A stretch of 64,000 bases of DNA from Natronolimnohabitans innermongolicus JCM 12255 (GCF_000337215.1 NZ_AOHZ01000061.1:1-64000); one strand, 5' to 3'; positions 40,871 to 50,451 are shown, counted from the stretch's first letter. The notes: generated from the sequence alone by a model not told the origin. Numbers and translations are program-made.

Positions 40871-42037
40871 TTACAACCATTTCTTGAACTTCCGCTCGAG
40901 TCGCGTCGAGAGCGGCACGTGATCGCCGGCCGAGCGGACGCGAATGTCGTTGTATCCGAAGACGAGAAGTACGAGCGCCACCGTGGCGCCGACGATAACG
41001 CCGTTGACCGCGGCGATCGCGGCGAGCGGGTGGAGTCCGTGGAGCCAGACGAGCACCGTCGGCGGGAGCACCATCAGGTATCGGTATTCGCGTACGTCTC
41101 GCGTGTACTCGCCGGTCTCCTCGGGAGCGGTCAGGGAGACCGTGGTTTCGCCGCTCGAGCGCAGTCCCACTGTCTGCGATTCGGGTTCCACCGCGGCGCC
41201 GCGGTCGGCCTCGTGGACGGCGACGATCGGCAGGTAGCCCGCGTTGTCGACGGCCTGCGTGAGTTCGCCGGTCTCACCGGGGGCGAGTACTTGCGGATCG
41301 TCGCTCGGCGAGTCGGTACTCACGAGCCCGTACTCGGCGGTTCCGGCGGGAACGACCATAGCCGCGGTCGCGAACGTCACGAACACCAGGAGAATCAATC
41401 CAAGCGCCGTCCAGAACGCAATCACGTTCGTGCGAGAGCGCGAGCGACTCGTCTCGCGTTGTCCGGGCCCCAGTTGGTCGAGGACCACGCCGAAGCCGAG
41501 TATCGCGACGCCGACGCCGACTAACATCGCGCCGAGCCCCTCCGAGTCGGGAGCGGACGCGACGCCGACGACCGACCCAACGGTGCCTATCGCCGACTCG
41601 ACGACGCTCTGGACGCCCATGATGGCCGTGCCGAGATACGGGATCGTCACTGCGTTGCCGTTTACTTGCCAGGCGGTGGCGACGATCTGGCTCTCGGAGA
41701 CGTGCGGTTCGCCGCCGTCTTGATCGGTAAAGGGATTGGCGTCGCCCCTGGTGACGTATCCCTCGTCGGTTTCCTCGACGACGCGGTGGGTCGTCAGCTC
41801 CCCGTCGTGGAGCTCCCGGGCTTCGAACACGATGATATCACCCTCGCCGACGTCACCGGAGACGACGCTCGGAATCGCGACGAAGCCGTCGCCGGCGTCC
41901 ATCGTCGGCTCCATGCTCCCCGTCGCGACGTATCCGAGCAGGATCGGCTGTCCGAGCAGTTGGCCGACCACCAGGAGGACGATCAGGAGCCCGGCGCCGA
42001 GCGCCAGCGCTCGCTTTAGAAGTGCCGTCGACGTCAT
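40871..42037 (-). CDS. Signal peptidase I, archaeal/SipW type
   Basis: 388 aa. Catalytic Ser41 in ATGSMEPTM and His84 in LTTHRVVE (archaeal/ER-type Ser-His instead of Ser-Lys); the GDIIVFEAR and GYVTRGDANPFTD boxes complete the family core up to about residue 120. The C-terminal two thirds hold more helices and a beta-rich domain (TVSLTAPEETGEYTRDVRE), an extension typical of haloarchaeal signal peptidases in DUF1102 clusters. It likely processes the nearby exported proteins. Confidence 0.9.
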   Translation of the reverse strand: MTSTALLKRALALGAGLLIVLLVVGQLLGQPILLGYVATGSMEPTMDAGDGFVAIPSVVSGDVGEGDIIVFEARELHDGELTTHRVVEETDEGYVTRGDANPFTDQDGGEPHVSESQIVATAWQVNGNAVTIPYLGTAIMGVQSVVESAIGTVGSVVGVASAPDSEGLGAMLVGVGVAILGFGVVLDQLGPGQRETSRSRSRTNVIAFWTALGLILLVFVTFATAAMVVPAGTAEYGLVSTDSPSDDPQVLAPGETGELTQAVDNAGYLPIVAVHEADRGAAVEPESQTVGLRSSGETTVSLTAPEETGEYTRDVREYRYLMVLPPTVLVWLHGLHPLAAIAAVNGVIVGATVALVLLVFGYNDIRVRSAGDHVPLSTRLERKFKKWL

Positions 42038-42161
42038 CGTGACCTCTCGAGGTGTGTCGCCATCGATTTCCCAGTCGGTTCGACGCGTGCTTTCGAGTCG
42101 AACAGCTTAAATGTCCCGTGGGGGAGCGTATCGAGGTACCGCTCCACTCGACGGACCGAAC

Positions 42162-43349
42162 TCATCGTCCGGGGAGGAACTGCCAGCGGCGATTGGCGAC
42201 GATTCCGAGCGCGAGAAGACTCCCCGCAAGCGGCGGTGCGAGCGCGACCGTCGTCGCCGCCGAGAGCTCGCGGTTCCAGACGAGCGGCGACTCCGCGTCG
42301 GAATCGGAGACAGTGATCGTCCCCGCGTCGACGCCGCTGACCGCGAGGTCGTACGTCCCCGCCGCGTCGAACTGTCGCTCGAAACTGACCGTTCGTTCGG
42401 ACCCCGGCTCGAGGGCGATCGCCCGCGTCTCGACGACGATGCCGTTGACCGCGAACTCGAGGGTGCGCTGAACGCGCTCGTCGGTCGGGTTGGAGACGGT
42501 CGCTTCGACCGTCGCTCGCTCGCCCGCGGCGAGTTCGGTCGCATCGACCGTCGCTTCCGTGACTGTCGGGACCGGATCGTCCTCGGTTTCGTTCCCGTCG
42601 TCTGACTTGGCAACGGTTACGTCCGCGGTCGTTCCGCCGTCGATTCCGACGTCGTAACTGCCGGGCCACTGCATTTGGCGTTCGAACGCGACGGTCCGCG
42701 TCTCCCCGGGACCGATTTCGACGGTGCGACTGTCGACGACGGTCCCGTCGACGGTCAGGTCGGCGGTCGTCTGGACGGACTCGGTTCCGGGGTTGTGGTA
42801 CGTTGCCTCGACCGTTATGGTCTCGCCAGGTTGAACCGTCGTCGGCTCGACGGAGACGGACTCGAGGGTGGGCTCTGAGTCGTCCACACCATCGTCGTCA
42901 TCGTCCGAGTCCTCGTCTTCGTACGTCACGTGGACGGTGAACGTCTCCGTTTCAGATTGGACAACAGCGGTGTCAATCGCGATACCGATACCGACCGTCT
43001 GACCAGCGGACGGTTCGAGTGGGCTCGATTCACTGATCTCGGACGTTGGATCTCCGGTTTTGTGGAACTCGAGTCCGTCGATATTGTTCTCGACCCAGAG
43101 CTGATCGATCGACTCGTCACTAATCGTAATCGCGAATACGTCATCAACGGTCGTAGTCGCGCGCTCGTTAAGTTTCTCGAGGTCAAGTCTGAGTTCGTCG
43201 TCTTCAACTGTCGCGTACAGGGAGGTCGATTCGAGTGAAACACCGTGTGTCGTCTCGTCGGGTTGCAGACTGATCGCCGCTGTCGGAACTACGAGTGCGA
43301 CGAGAAAGCAACAGACCGCGGCAGAGAGTAACGTTCTTGATGGCGACAT
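42162..43349 (-). CDS. Exported protein: DUF1102-like domain plus two CARDB domains
   Basis: 395 aa. Signal peptide MSPSRTLLSAAVCCFLVALV with cleavage near ALVVPTAA. The N-terminal domain shares LNERATTTVDDVFAITIS with the LNQNATTRIEQLVEIDV of the next DUF1102 gene, so it is homologous. Two CARDB/Ig-like domains follow (VEPTTVQPGETITVEATYHNPG; ATELAAGERATVEATVSNPT) and a C-terminal membrane helix and RRWQFLPGR. Possibly a membrane-anchored fibre base or adhesion protein. It lies between the signal peptidase and the second DUF1102 gene. Confidence 0.82.
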   Translation of the reverse strand: MSPSRTLLSAAVCCFLVALVVPTAAISLQPDETTHGVSLESTSLYATVEDDELRLDLEKLNERATTTVDDVFAITISDESIDQLWVENNIDGLEFHKTGDPTSEISESSPLEPSAGQTVGIGIAIDTAVVQSETETFTVHVTYEDEDSDDDDDGVDDSEPTLESVSVEPTTVQPGETITVEATYHNPGTESVQTTADLTVDGTVVDSRTVEIGPGETRTVAFERQMQWPGSYDVGIDGGTTADVTVAKSDDGNETEDDPVPTVTEATVDATELAAGERATVEATVSNPTDERVQRTLEFAVNGIVVETRAIALEPGSERTVSFERQFDAAGTYDLAVSGVDAGTITVSDSDAESPLVWNRELSAATTVALAPPLAGSLLALGIVANRRWQFLPGR

Positions 43350-43427
43350 CTGAACCCTGCTGTAGTGACTGGGCCTGATCGCTCGGCGACCACTACGGGC
43401 GGTCAGTGACGCAGTACGTTGTGCGGT

Positions 43428-43910
43428 TTACTCGGGATCTGCCGCCTGCACGTCGATCGTAATCGTGACTTCCGCGTCGATTTCTCCTTCGTCTTCGAGG
43501 TCGAATTCGAGACCGAACGTAACCGGCAAATCTGATTCGCTGATGTCACCGAGGTCGTCATCGAGTATTTCCAACCAGCCATCTTCTTCGTCACTGGTTA
43601 CACTAATATCGTCGATTTCCACGTCGTCTTGGTTGACGTCGATTTCTACGAGTTGCTCGATTCTGGTTGTCGCGTTTTGGTTTAGCCTATCTATCTCTAT
43701 TGCCAAAACCCCATCTTCCGGGGTCGAGACGTACTCATCTGCGCCAGCGGCTGCTTCGAGTGTGACGTATGCGTCGCCGTCACCGGTTGTCTCGACCGTC
43801 ACATCACGGTCTGCTTCCACGCTGCTAAACGCACCCGTACCGAGTGCGGCTCCGCCGCCCGCGACGATCGTACCCAGTCCAACTAACACATTTCGTCGGT
43901 TCATCCTCAT
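43428..43910 (-). CDS. DUF1102 exported protein (Tat-type signal)
   Basis: 160 aa from the ATG at 43910 (MRMNRRNVLVGLGTIVAGGG). Tat-like signal NRRNVLVGLG followed by AALGTGAF. The mature part has the family pattern ADRDVTVET..DGDAYVTLEA and a central LNQNATTRIEQLVEI, predicted beta-sandwich. DUF1102 proteins resemble TasA/CalY-like fibre subunits processed by SipW-type peptidases; the function here is an inference. An ATG at 43904 gives the same protein minus two residues. Confidence 0.85.
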   Translation of the reverse strand: MRMNRRNVLVGLGTIVAGGGAALGTGAFSSVEADRDVTVETTGDGDAYVTLEAAAGADEYVSTPEDGVLAIEIDRLNQNATTRIEQLVEIDVNQDDVEIDDISVTSDEEDGWLEILDDDLGDISESDLPVTFGLEFDLEDEGEIDAEVTITIDVQAADPE

Positions 43911-44633
43911 GATTGTAGTCTCCATCCGACCGCGCTACCCCAGCGAGGAGCGGAACGCGGCTCTTACGCACTCCTTGGGACTTTCCCCACTTTGTATTGA
44001 GTATCGAGATGCTGTTCAAGGTTGATAATACTCGTTGGAAGGACGGACCAATTCGCTTCAAGCCCGGCTTGAACGGCCGAAAACTGGTGTTTCAGGGATT
44101 TGCTTTGTATAGGTATTGTGTCTCATGGGATACTAATACACATATGGTGCCAAGTTCCGACCGATCACAGTTCCGCAGTCGCGCACGTACTCAGGAAAAA
44201 TCGTTCGTGAGTGGTTCGCCGTCGAACGTGACCGCGCCGTCGACCTGATTGACACATTTTCAAAAATCATAATCGCTGTGCTCGTCGTATTCTCTCATAT
44301 AGAACGTTCGAACAGACAGCCGTGACAACCGTCCAGTACACGCCTCCCTACTCTGTTAAAAACTAGCCCAACGCTTTGTTGCGGCACGTCGTTGCAAGTA
44401 TCACGACGGACAGTTACCGATCGAGTTGACTCCGAGTCGAACAGGTTGTCGCCTCTGGAGTCGACTCGATTCTCCTTCGAACATTGACGAGGCCAGAGTC
44501 TTTAAGTTTCAACTGCACTATCTTATCAAGTACAAATTAGGTCCGGGAAGCAGAACTCGACTACTGGGGTCGGTATTGGGGGGCGACTACGAATGAGCCG
44601 TCGAATCTGTTCGACCGAGAATTTCATACGATA
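43911..44633. other. 720-bp gene-free stretch between divergent DUF1102 genes
   Basis: AT-richer than its surroundings. Contains several possible TATA elements (cttatcaagtac about 44522-44533; tttgtatagg about 44103-44112). One open frame without ATG (about 44133-44323; PITVPQSRTYSGKIVREWFA, then VERDRAVDLIDTF) reads like protein but was not identified, so it may be a gene relic. No RNA gene seen. Confidence 0.45.
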
Positions 44634-45158
44634 ATGCGTACGACAGTCTCTCTCGGGATAGGGTTGCTCATCTTCGGTGCGCTCGTATTGGTCGCCTCGA
44701 GCGGCGCGTTCGACGCGACGAGTGCAGACCGGGGGGTCGGTATCGAGACGGCATCGGACGAGGATGCGTTGCTCGGCCTCGAGTACGACGAGACACACCA
44801 GTTAGTAAGCACGAACGGCGAGGGGAGCTGTACCGGATTTATCATCGGTAGTTGTGCGTTCGAGTACGAGGAGGACCTCATCCATCTCGAGGACAACACG
44901 GTCGAACGGGATCTGGACATCTGGCTCGAAGACGGCACGACGAGCGATACCGAAATCGTCGACGACATCTCGATCAACGACGAGACTGCGACCGTCGAGG
45001 GCTCGTTCCAGTGTCCGGCGGGTGGCTATTTCCTCGTCCCGACGCCCGGCGATCAAGCGGAAGCGTCGGAAACGGCGACGATCGCGATCGCCGCGAGCAA
45101 CGACGACGTGACGATCGAACTCGAGCGCGACGTGACGATTCAGTGTCAGCCGGATTGA
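44634..45158 (+). CDS. DUF1102-like exported protein
   Basis: 174 aa. N-terminal hydrophobic helix (about 7-24), then TSADRGVGIETASDEDALLGL, which matches the ADRxVxVETxxDxDA pattern of the DUF1102 protein on the other strand. Four Cys (CTGFIIGSC, FQCPAGG, IQCQPD) could form two disulfides in an exported beta-sandwich. Third subunit-like protein of the cassette. Divergent from the other two. A short TATA-like ctatcttatca lies more than 100 nt upstream, so the leader is longer than usual, or the true promoter was missed. Confidence 0.82.
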   Translation: MRTTVSLGIGLLIFGALVLVASSGAFDATSADRGVGIETASDEDALLGLEYDETHQLVSTNGEGSCTGFIIGSCAFEYEEDLIHLEDNTVERDLDIWLEDGTTSDTEIVDDISINDETATVEGSFQCPAGGYFLVPTPGDQAEASETATIAIAASNDDVTIELERDVTIQCQPD

Positions 45159-45349
45159 GTGCGTTCTGGCGCCGCCGGCCGGGAGATATCTTCAGTTCAG
45201 ACACCGTATTCAGACCGCCATTCGTCATATTTCATATAGGTAGGCGTCCTGCGGTTGCACGATAGTACAGTGTCAAGGGTTTCCGTACCACCTTGGCGAA
45301 AAGAACTATGTATCAGTACGCGACTCATTCTGCTACGACTGAGTAGTCG

Positions 45350-45886
45350 ATGCAAGCGCATATGGGGGGGAATTCGGACCGAGGACAGATCTTCGATTTG
45401 CTGAGCAACCACCGCCGACGGTACGCGATCCACTACTGCAAGCAAGCGGATGAACCCGTTACGTTGGGTGACCTCGCCGAACACGTCGCGGCCTGGGAAC
45501 TCGACAAGGAGGTCGAAGAGATAACGTCCGCCGAGCGAAAGCGCGTCTACACGTCGTTACAGCAGACGCATCTGCCGACGCTCGAGCGCGCCGAGATGAT
45601 CGAGTTCGATAACCGAACGATCGAACTCACCGACGAGGCTGCCGAACTGGACGTCTACCTCGACGTCGTGCCGGCGGACTCGATCCCGTGGGGACTGTAC
45701 TACCTCGGGCTGACCGCTGTCGGGGCGATCGTAATGGGAGGGTTGTGGCTCGAGATGATCCCGACGGAGACGGTGCCCGAACTCGGCTGGGCGACGCTCG
45801 TATTCGTGCTGTTTGCGGTTTCGGCGGTCGTCCACGTCGTCCAGAGTCGGCGGATGCGCTTGGGAGAGATGGAGCGGCCGCCGTGA
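45350..45886 (+). CDS. Membrane-bound HTH regulator (DUF7344)
   Basis: 178 aa. N-terminal winged helix: DRGQIFDLLSNHRRRYAIHYC, then EEITSAERKRVYTSLQQTHL and PTLERAEMIEFDNRTIELTDEA; this is the DUF7344 motif. Two C-terminal membrane helices (about 115-140, 145-165). Such membrane-tethered regulators accompany the DUF1102/signal-peptidase cassettes in other haloarchaea, so it probably controls this locus. An earlier ATG reading MQAHMGGNSD is kept; the second ATG (45362) is equally possible. Confidence 0.85.
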   Translation: MQAHMGGNSDRGQIFDLLSNHRRRYAIHYCKQADEPVTLGDLAEHVAAWELDKEVEEITSAERKRVYTSLQQTHLPTLERAEMIEFDNRTIELTDEAAELDVYLDVVPADSIPWGLYYLGLTAVGAIVMGGLWLEMIPTETVPELGWATLVFVLFAVSAVVHVVQSRRMRLGEMERPP

Positions 45887-45987
45887 CCTGCAGACAGGAC
45901 GTGTCTGTGTCGCCATCTGGCCCAGCTAGCTGATCCGCTCTCGAGTAATGCGAACGCCTTTTTAGCCCCGCGCTCAGAGTTCGAGCC

Positions 45988-46323
45988 ATGTCGACCGAAT
46001 CGATCAGTGACCGACGCGAGCACGTTCGCTCGATCAGCGTGACGGCGCTGTCCGCGCTGCTCGGCGTCGCCGCGGCAGTCGCTTCGATGGCGATGGTGGG
46101 CGACGTCTCGTCGTTCGAAGCGGCGGGTGACGCCGCGTCGGACACTCGAGCGCTACTGTTCGTCCTGGGGGCGATCCTCGTTCAGTTCGTCGTCTACGAC
46201 TTTACGAGCATCTACGGCGACGACGAGTTCGGGGCGAAACACTACCTGTTCATCGTCTTCATGACGTTCGCGTTCTGGTTCGTCTCGTGGGGAATCCTGC
46301 TGACTACGGGGGCGGCCGCGTAA
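45988..46323 (+). CDS. EMC6-like membrane protein
   Basis: 111 aa. Three membrane helices (about 18-37, 52-71, 83-105) with the archaeal EMC6-like pattern VRSISVTALSALLGVAAAVA, then FVVYDFTSIYGDDEFGAKHY. EMC6 belongs to the membrane protein insertase family; archaeal copies are encoded next to ABCE1, as here, with the stop one base before the ABCE1 ATG. That neighbour pair is conserved in haloarchaea and supports both calls. Confidence 0.88.
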   Translation: MSTESISDRREHVRSISVTALSALLGVAAAVASMAMVGDVSSFEAAGDAASDTRALLFVLGAILVQFVVYDFTSIYGDDEFGAKHYLFIVFMTFAFWFVSWGILLTTGAAA

Positions 46324-46324
46324 C

Positions 46325-48139
46325 ATGGCCGACGACAGTATCGCCGTCGTAGACTTAGATCGGTGCCAGCCCGACCGCTGTAGCTACGAGTGTAAGAACT
46401 ACTGCCCGCCGAATCGAACGGGCAAGGAGTGTATCACGCTTCGCGGCGAGGAGGCAGACGAGGGCCAGCCCGAACAGATTCACATCTCCGAGGAGATCTG
46501 TCTCGGCGAGACCTGCGGGATCTGCGTCGAGAAGTGTCCCTTCGACGCCATCGAAATCATCAACCTGCCCAAGGAACTGCAGGACGATCCCGCTCACCGC
46601 TACGGCGAGAACGCCTTCTCGCTGTACGGCCTCCCCGCGCCCCAGGAGGGACAGGTCACGGGGATCCTCGGCCCGAACGGCATCGGGAAGACGACCGCCG
46701 TCCGCATCCTCGCGGGCGAACTCGAGCCGAACCTCGGGCGCCACGCGGACGAGGTCGACTGGGACGACGTTCTCGAGGCCTACCGCGGCACCGAGCTCCA
46801 GGACTACATCGCGGACGTCCGCGACGGCGAGGTGACGGTCGCGCGAAAGCCCCAGTACGTCGACCAGATTCCGAACTCCTTCGACGGGAACACGCGCGAA
46901 CTCCTCGAGCGAACGGACGAACGGGACGCTCTCGACTCGCTGGTCGAACGCCTCTCGATCGGACCGGTCATGGAGCAGTCGATCGACGACCTCTCCGGCG
47001 GTGAGCTTCAGCGGGTCGCTCTCGCCGCGACGCTGGCTCGCGATACGGACTTTTACTTCTTAGACGAGATTACGCCGTATCTGGACATCGGCCAGCGCGT
47101 CACCGCGGCGCGGCTGATCCGCGAACTCGCCGAGGAGGAAGACAAGTCGATGCTGGTCGTCGAACACGACCTCGCGATTCTCGACTTGCTCGCCGACACG
47201 CTCCACGTCGCCTACGGTGAGCCCGGCGCCTACGGTGTCATCACGTCGCCGAAATCCGTCCGAAACGGTATCAACGAGTACCTCTCTGGCTACCTCGACA
47301 ACGAGAACATGCGGATCCGACCGAACCCGATCGAGTTCGAGGAGCACGCCCCACGGACCGACACCCACGGCGACGCGCTCGTCGAGTACCCCGACCTCAC
47401 CAAGAGCTACGGCGACGGCGAGTTCACCCTCGAGGTCGAGGGCGGAACGATCCGCGAGAACGAAGTGCTCGGTGTCGTCGGTCCCAACGGGATCGGGAAG
47501 TCGACGTTCGCGAAGCTGCTGACGGGCAATCTCGAGTCCGACGAGGGCGACGCCGACCTCGATCTGGACATCTCCTACAAGCCCCAGTACGTGACGATCG
47601 ACCAGCACATGCGCGTCGACGCGTTCCTCTCGTCGATCACGGACCAGTTTGGCTCCTCGTACTGGAACACGGAGATCGCCCAGCCGCTCCAGCTCGAGCG
47701 GATCATGGAGCAGAACCTTTCGGACCTGTCGGGCGGCGAACGCCAGCGGGTCGCCATCGCGGCCTGTCTCTCCGACTCGGCGGATCTGTACCTGCTCGAC
47801 GAGCCATCGGCCCACCTCGACGTCGAACAGCGGGTGCAGGCGACCAGCGCCATCCGGCGCTACGCCGAACAGCAGGACGCGACCGTCCTGGTCATCGACC
47901 ACGACATCTACATGATGGACCTGCTGGCCGACCGGCTGATGGTCTTCGACGGCGAGCCGGCCGTCCACGGTCGCGCCGGCACGCCCCAGTCGATGCGCGA
48001 GGGGATGAACGAGTTCCTCGCGAACCTCGAGGTCACGTTCCGTCGTGACGAGCGGACCTCGCGTCCGCGGATCAACAAGCCGGAGTCGCAGTTGGACAAA
48101 CGGCAGAAGTCCGAAGGCGAGTACTACTACGCGCCCTGA
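46325..48139 (+). CDS. rli1: ABCE1/Rli1 ribosome recycling ATPase
   Basis: 604 aa, the expected length. Two 4Fe-4S clusters at the N-terminus: CQPDRCSYECKNYCPP and CLGETCGICVEKCPFDAIEI. Two ABC domains: Walker A GPNGIGKTT and GPNGIGKST; signatures LSGGELQRV and LSGGERQRV; Walker B YFLDEITPY and YLLDEPSAH. A hinge region VEYPDLTKSYGDGEFTLEVE joins them. It splits ribosomes after termination. All motifs are intact. Co-transcribed with the EMC6-like gene. Confidence 0.97.
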   Translation: MADDSIAVVDLDRCQPDRCSYECKNYCPPNRTGKECITLRGEEADEGQPEQIHISEEICLGETCGICVEKCPFDAIEIINLPKELQDDPAHRYGENAFSLYGLPAPQEGQVTGILGPNGIGKTTAVRILAGELEPNLGRHADEVDWDDVLEAYRGTELQDYIADVRDGEVTVARKPQYVDQIPNSFDGNTRELLERTDERDALDSLVERLSIGPVMEQSIDDLSGGELQRVALAATLARDTDFYFLDEITPYLDIGQRVTAARLIRELAEEEDKSMLVVEHDLAILDLLADTLHVAYGEPGAYGVITSPKSVRNGINEYLSGYLDNENMRIRPNPIEFEEHAPRTDTHGDALVEYPDLTKSYGDGEFTLEVEGGTIRENEVLGVVGPNGIGKSTFAKLLTGNLESDEGDADLDLDISYKPQYVTIDQHMRVDAFLSSITDQFGSSYWNTEIAQPLQLERIMEQNLSDLSGGERQRVAIAACLSDSADLYLLDEPSAHLDVEQRVQATSAIRRYAEQQDATVLVIDHDIYMMDLLADRLMVFDGEPAVHGRAGTPQSMREGMNEFLANLEVTFRRDERTSRPRINKPESQLDKRQKSEGEYYYAP

Positions 48140-48251
48140 GACGGATTGCTGTCCCGATGTCCCGGCGCAACCGCCGCCCGGCCGGGTCGCGGGTGCGCCG
48201 GAACTGACGGACAGGAAACCGTATGAGACGGGAGACGCTTTTTTCGGTCGT

Positions 48252-49130
48252 TCAGTCCCGTTCGCCCGCCTCGGCGCCGAACACGACCGCGAGCCCGAGG
48301 AATACGATCAGGAGCCCGATCGCCGCGTAGCCGACGACGGCGGGCGAGAGGACGAGGCCGCCGGTGGCGCCGACGACCGCGCCGAGTGCGGCAACGACGG
48401 CCCCGACGACGATCAGTCCCGAACCGACGAGGTCGCTCGTGATCCCGCCGTCGTCGCGCGTCGAATCCGGTCGCTCGAGGGGGTCGACGAGTCGCCACTC
48501 GGGCTCGTCGTCCTGGTTCAGGCGGAGTCGACCGCCGGACAACGACGTCACGAGCGCGTCGCTCGCGGTCCGTACCGACGCGGACCACCAGTCGTCCTCG
48601 TCGGTGGGCTCGCGGTCGGTTCGCTGCAGGTAGACGGGTTCGCCGACGACGTGGTCGATCGAGGCGGCGTCGTAGCCGACGTCCTCGACCAGCCGGGCGA
48701 GCAAGAACTCCTCGGACCACGGAATCGGCTTCTCGAGCGTGAACGTGACCGTTTCGCCGTGGGGGAGCGAGACGGCGAGTCGAACCGTTCGGGCGTCGAC
48801 CGCGTCGATGCCGGCGATCCGTCCCTCGACGTACCCCTCGGTCGTCGTCATGACGTCGATCCGGCCGAGTTCGTCGGCGAGGTCCGTCTCGGTGACGGTG
48901 TGCTCGGCGTCGGGTCGCGTCTCGCGTGGCGTCGAGTTCCCGTCCGTCGCGTGATCGTCGGATTCGCCATCAGTCGCTCGTCGCGGGTCGGTCATTCCGC
49001 GTGTGATTTCGATTTCGACTTCGCCGTCAGCGTCGGTGTTAGTGTCGCCGTCGGTGTCGACGTCGGCGTTGGCGTCGGCGTCGCTGGACGCTTTCTCGCG
49101 ATCGGCCGGATCGTCGGCAATGTCGGTCAC
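48252..49130 (-). CDS. Conserved haloarchaeal protein with two C-terminal helices
   Basis: 292 aa, GTG start at 49130. N-terminal 70 residues are Asp/Thr-rich low complexity. Middle part (about 80-215) is a folded unit with beta-strands (YVEGRIAGIDAVDARTVRLAV; FTLEKPIPWSEEFLLARLVE) and a helix DLLARLVEDVGYDAASIDHV. Two membrane helices near the end (about 232-252, 258-283). Family not recognised. Convergent with ABCE1. Function unknown. Confidence 0.75.
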   Translation of the reverse strand: MTDIADDPADREKASSDADANADVDTDGDTNTDADGEVEIEITRGMTDPRRATDGESDDHATDGNSTPRETRPDAEHTVTETDLADELGRIDVMTTTEGYVEGRIAGIDAVDARTVRLAVSLPHGETVTFTLEKPIPWSEEFLLARLVEDVGYDAASIDHVVGEPVYLQRTDREPTDEDDWWSASVRTASDALVTSLSGGRLRLNQDDEPEWRLVDPLERPDSTRDDGGITSDLVGSGLIVVGAVVAALGAVVGATGGLVLSPAVVGYAAIGLLIVFLGLAVVFGAEAGERD

Positions 49131-49197
49131 GGAACGTAGTCGCTCCGACCGTAGGGTCTCGAGCGGGGTAAGTCGTTCCCGTCACCCGCCGTTCCCG

Positions 49198-49839
49198 TCA
49201 TCGATCGGGTCGCGCACGAGTGACGGCGAACAGGCCGTCTCCGTGACCCTCGCGAACGTCCGGCTCCTCGACCGCGCTCGGATCGTCGAAGACGGTCTGT
49301 AGCCGTCGCTCGATCGTGAACCCCGCATCCTCGAGGGCCGAACGCGCTTCGGCGGCCGTCAGGAACGTCGCGTCGGCGTAGAACGGATTCTCGTCTTTCT
49401 GTTCCTGATACACCCGTCCGACGGGACTCGAGCGGTCGAGGACGGCGACGACGAGTGCTCCGTCTTCGGCGAGGACGCGTCGCGTCTCGGCGAGCGTCGC
49501 CTCGAGGTCGTCGACGAAGGCGAAGACGGTGACGAACAGCGCGAGGTCGACCGCGTCGTCGGCGACGGGAAGTGACTCCGCGACGCCCTGTACCGACTCG
49601 ATGTCACGCTCGCGAGCCCGCACGAGTGCGGACCGTGCGGGGTCGACGCCGAGCGAGATCCCGAGCGGCTCGGCGAACCGACCCGTGCCGGCGCCGATTT
49701 CGACGGTTCGCGAGCGCCGGTAGTCGGCGGGCAGGGCTCGCTCGAGGGCGACGCGTTCGGCGCGGTAGGCGTCTGCGTTCGCGTCGAACCACGCGTCGTA
49801 CTCGTCGGGGTCGCTTTCGAACGGATCGACGACTGTCAT
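49198..49839 (-). CDS. Class I SAM-dependent methyltransferase
   Basis: 213 aa. SAM motif VEIGAGTGRF at 46-55, motif II ESVQGVAESLPVADDAVDLAL, motif III VLAEDGALVVAVLD. The N-terminal DPDEYDAWFDANADAYRAER is the usual lead-in for UbiE/COQ5-like methyltransferases. Substrate unknown. Ends before the convergent region of the hypothetical gene at 49130; upstream are the archaemetzincin and UPF0146 genes. Confidence 0.92.
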   Translation of the reverse strand: MTVVDPFESDPDEYDAWFDANADAYRAERVALERALPADYRRSRTVEIGAGTGRFAEPLGISLGVDPARSALVRARERDIESVQGVAESLPVADDAVDLALFVTVFAFVDDLEATLAETRRVLAEDGALVVAVLDRSSPVGRVYQEQKDENPFYADATFLTAAEARSALEDAGFTIERRLQTVFDDPSAVEEPDVREGHGDGLFAVTRARPDR

Positions 49840-49890
49840 AATACGACTGCGCGTTCGAAGAAAAAAGCCGCTTCGACTAGTCAGGCCCGA

Positions 49891-50412
49891 TCAGCTGATC
49901 AGTCGTTGGCAGCTTCCACAGAGGTTCTCCTCTTTGATGTCGACCTCGCGGACGGTCGGCGAGAAGTTCATCACGCAACGGTTGTTGTCGCAGTGCTCGA
50001 GCCCGTAGGTGTGGCCGATTTCGTGGACGATCTCCTTGCGGACGCGGTCCTGGAAGATGTCCTCGGCGCTCTGGTTGGAGAACCCGCCGTCGCTCGAGGT
50101 CTGGAGGCGATACGTCGAGACGACGCTGCCGCTGCCGTCGAGATAGGCCAGTCCGAAGACGTAGTTTCGGCGGCGGTAGAAGAGGTCGTGGGGGGTGACG
50201 GCGATGTTTTTCTCGCCGCGGCCGACGCGCTCGGCCAACTGGATGAATGTCTCGGCGGTGTACTGGTTCCGGTCGGCGTCGTAGGCGCCGTTGGGGACCG
50301 ACTGGGCGTCGTTGATCGTAACGTCGCAGTCGTAGACCGATCGCAACGCAGTCGAGGCCGCCCGCTTGACGTTCGCGGGGACGTTGCCGACCGGCACGAT
50401 ATCGACGAGCAT
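49891..50412 (-). CDS. amzA: Archaemetzincin
   Basis: 173 aa from ATG 50412. The metzincin core HEIGHTYGLEHC spans residues 130-141, with zinc ligands His130, His134 and His140 (pattern HExxHxxGxxHC), and structural Cys pairs C146 and CGSC (165-168) near the C-terminus, plus VMNFS as the Met-turn. Predicted zinc protease of unknown substrate. Divergent from UPF0146; the two start codons are 39 bp apart. Confidence 0.94.
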   Translation of the reverse strand: MLVDIVPVGNVPANVKRAASTALRSVYDCDVTINDAQSVPNGAYDADRNQYTAETFIQLAERVGRGEKNIAVTPHDLFYRRRNYVFGLAYLDGSGSVVSTYRLQTSSDGGFSNQSAEDIFQDRVRKEIVHEIGHTYGLEHCDNNRCVMNFSPTVREVDIKEENLCGSCQRLIS

Positions 50413-50451
50413 AGCAAGTGCTATGGCCGCGGGTGGCATAAACGTCCCGCC

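Noticed and set aside
40059-40922. Arg-rich plus-strand frame over DUF5305
   Set aside because: Shadow frame; the minus-strand protein has the expected helices and acidic bias.
49906-50451. Plus-strand frame upstream of UPF0146
   Set aside because: It is antisense to archaemetzincin; family similarity begins only after the GTG at 50452.
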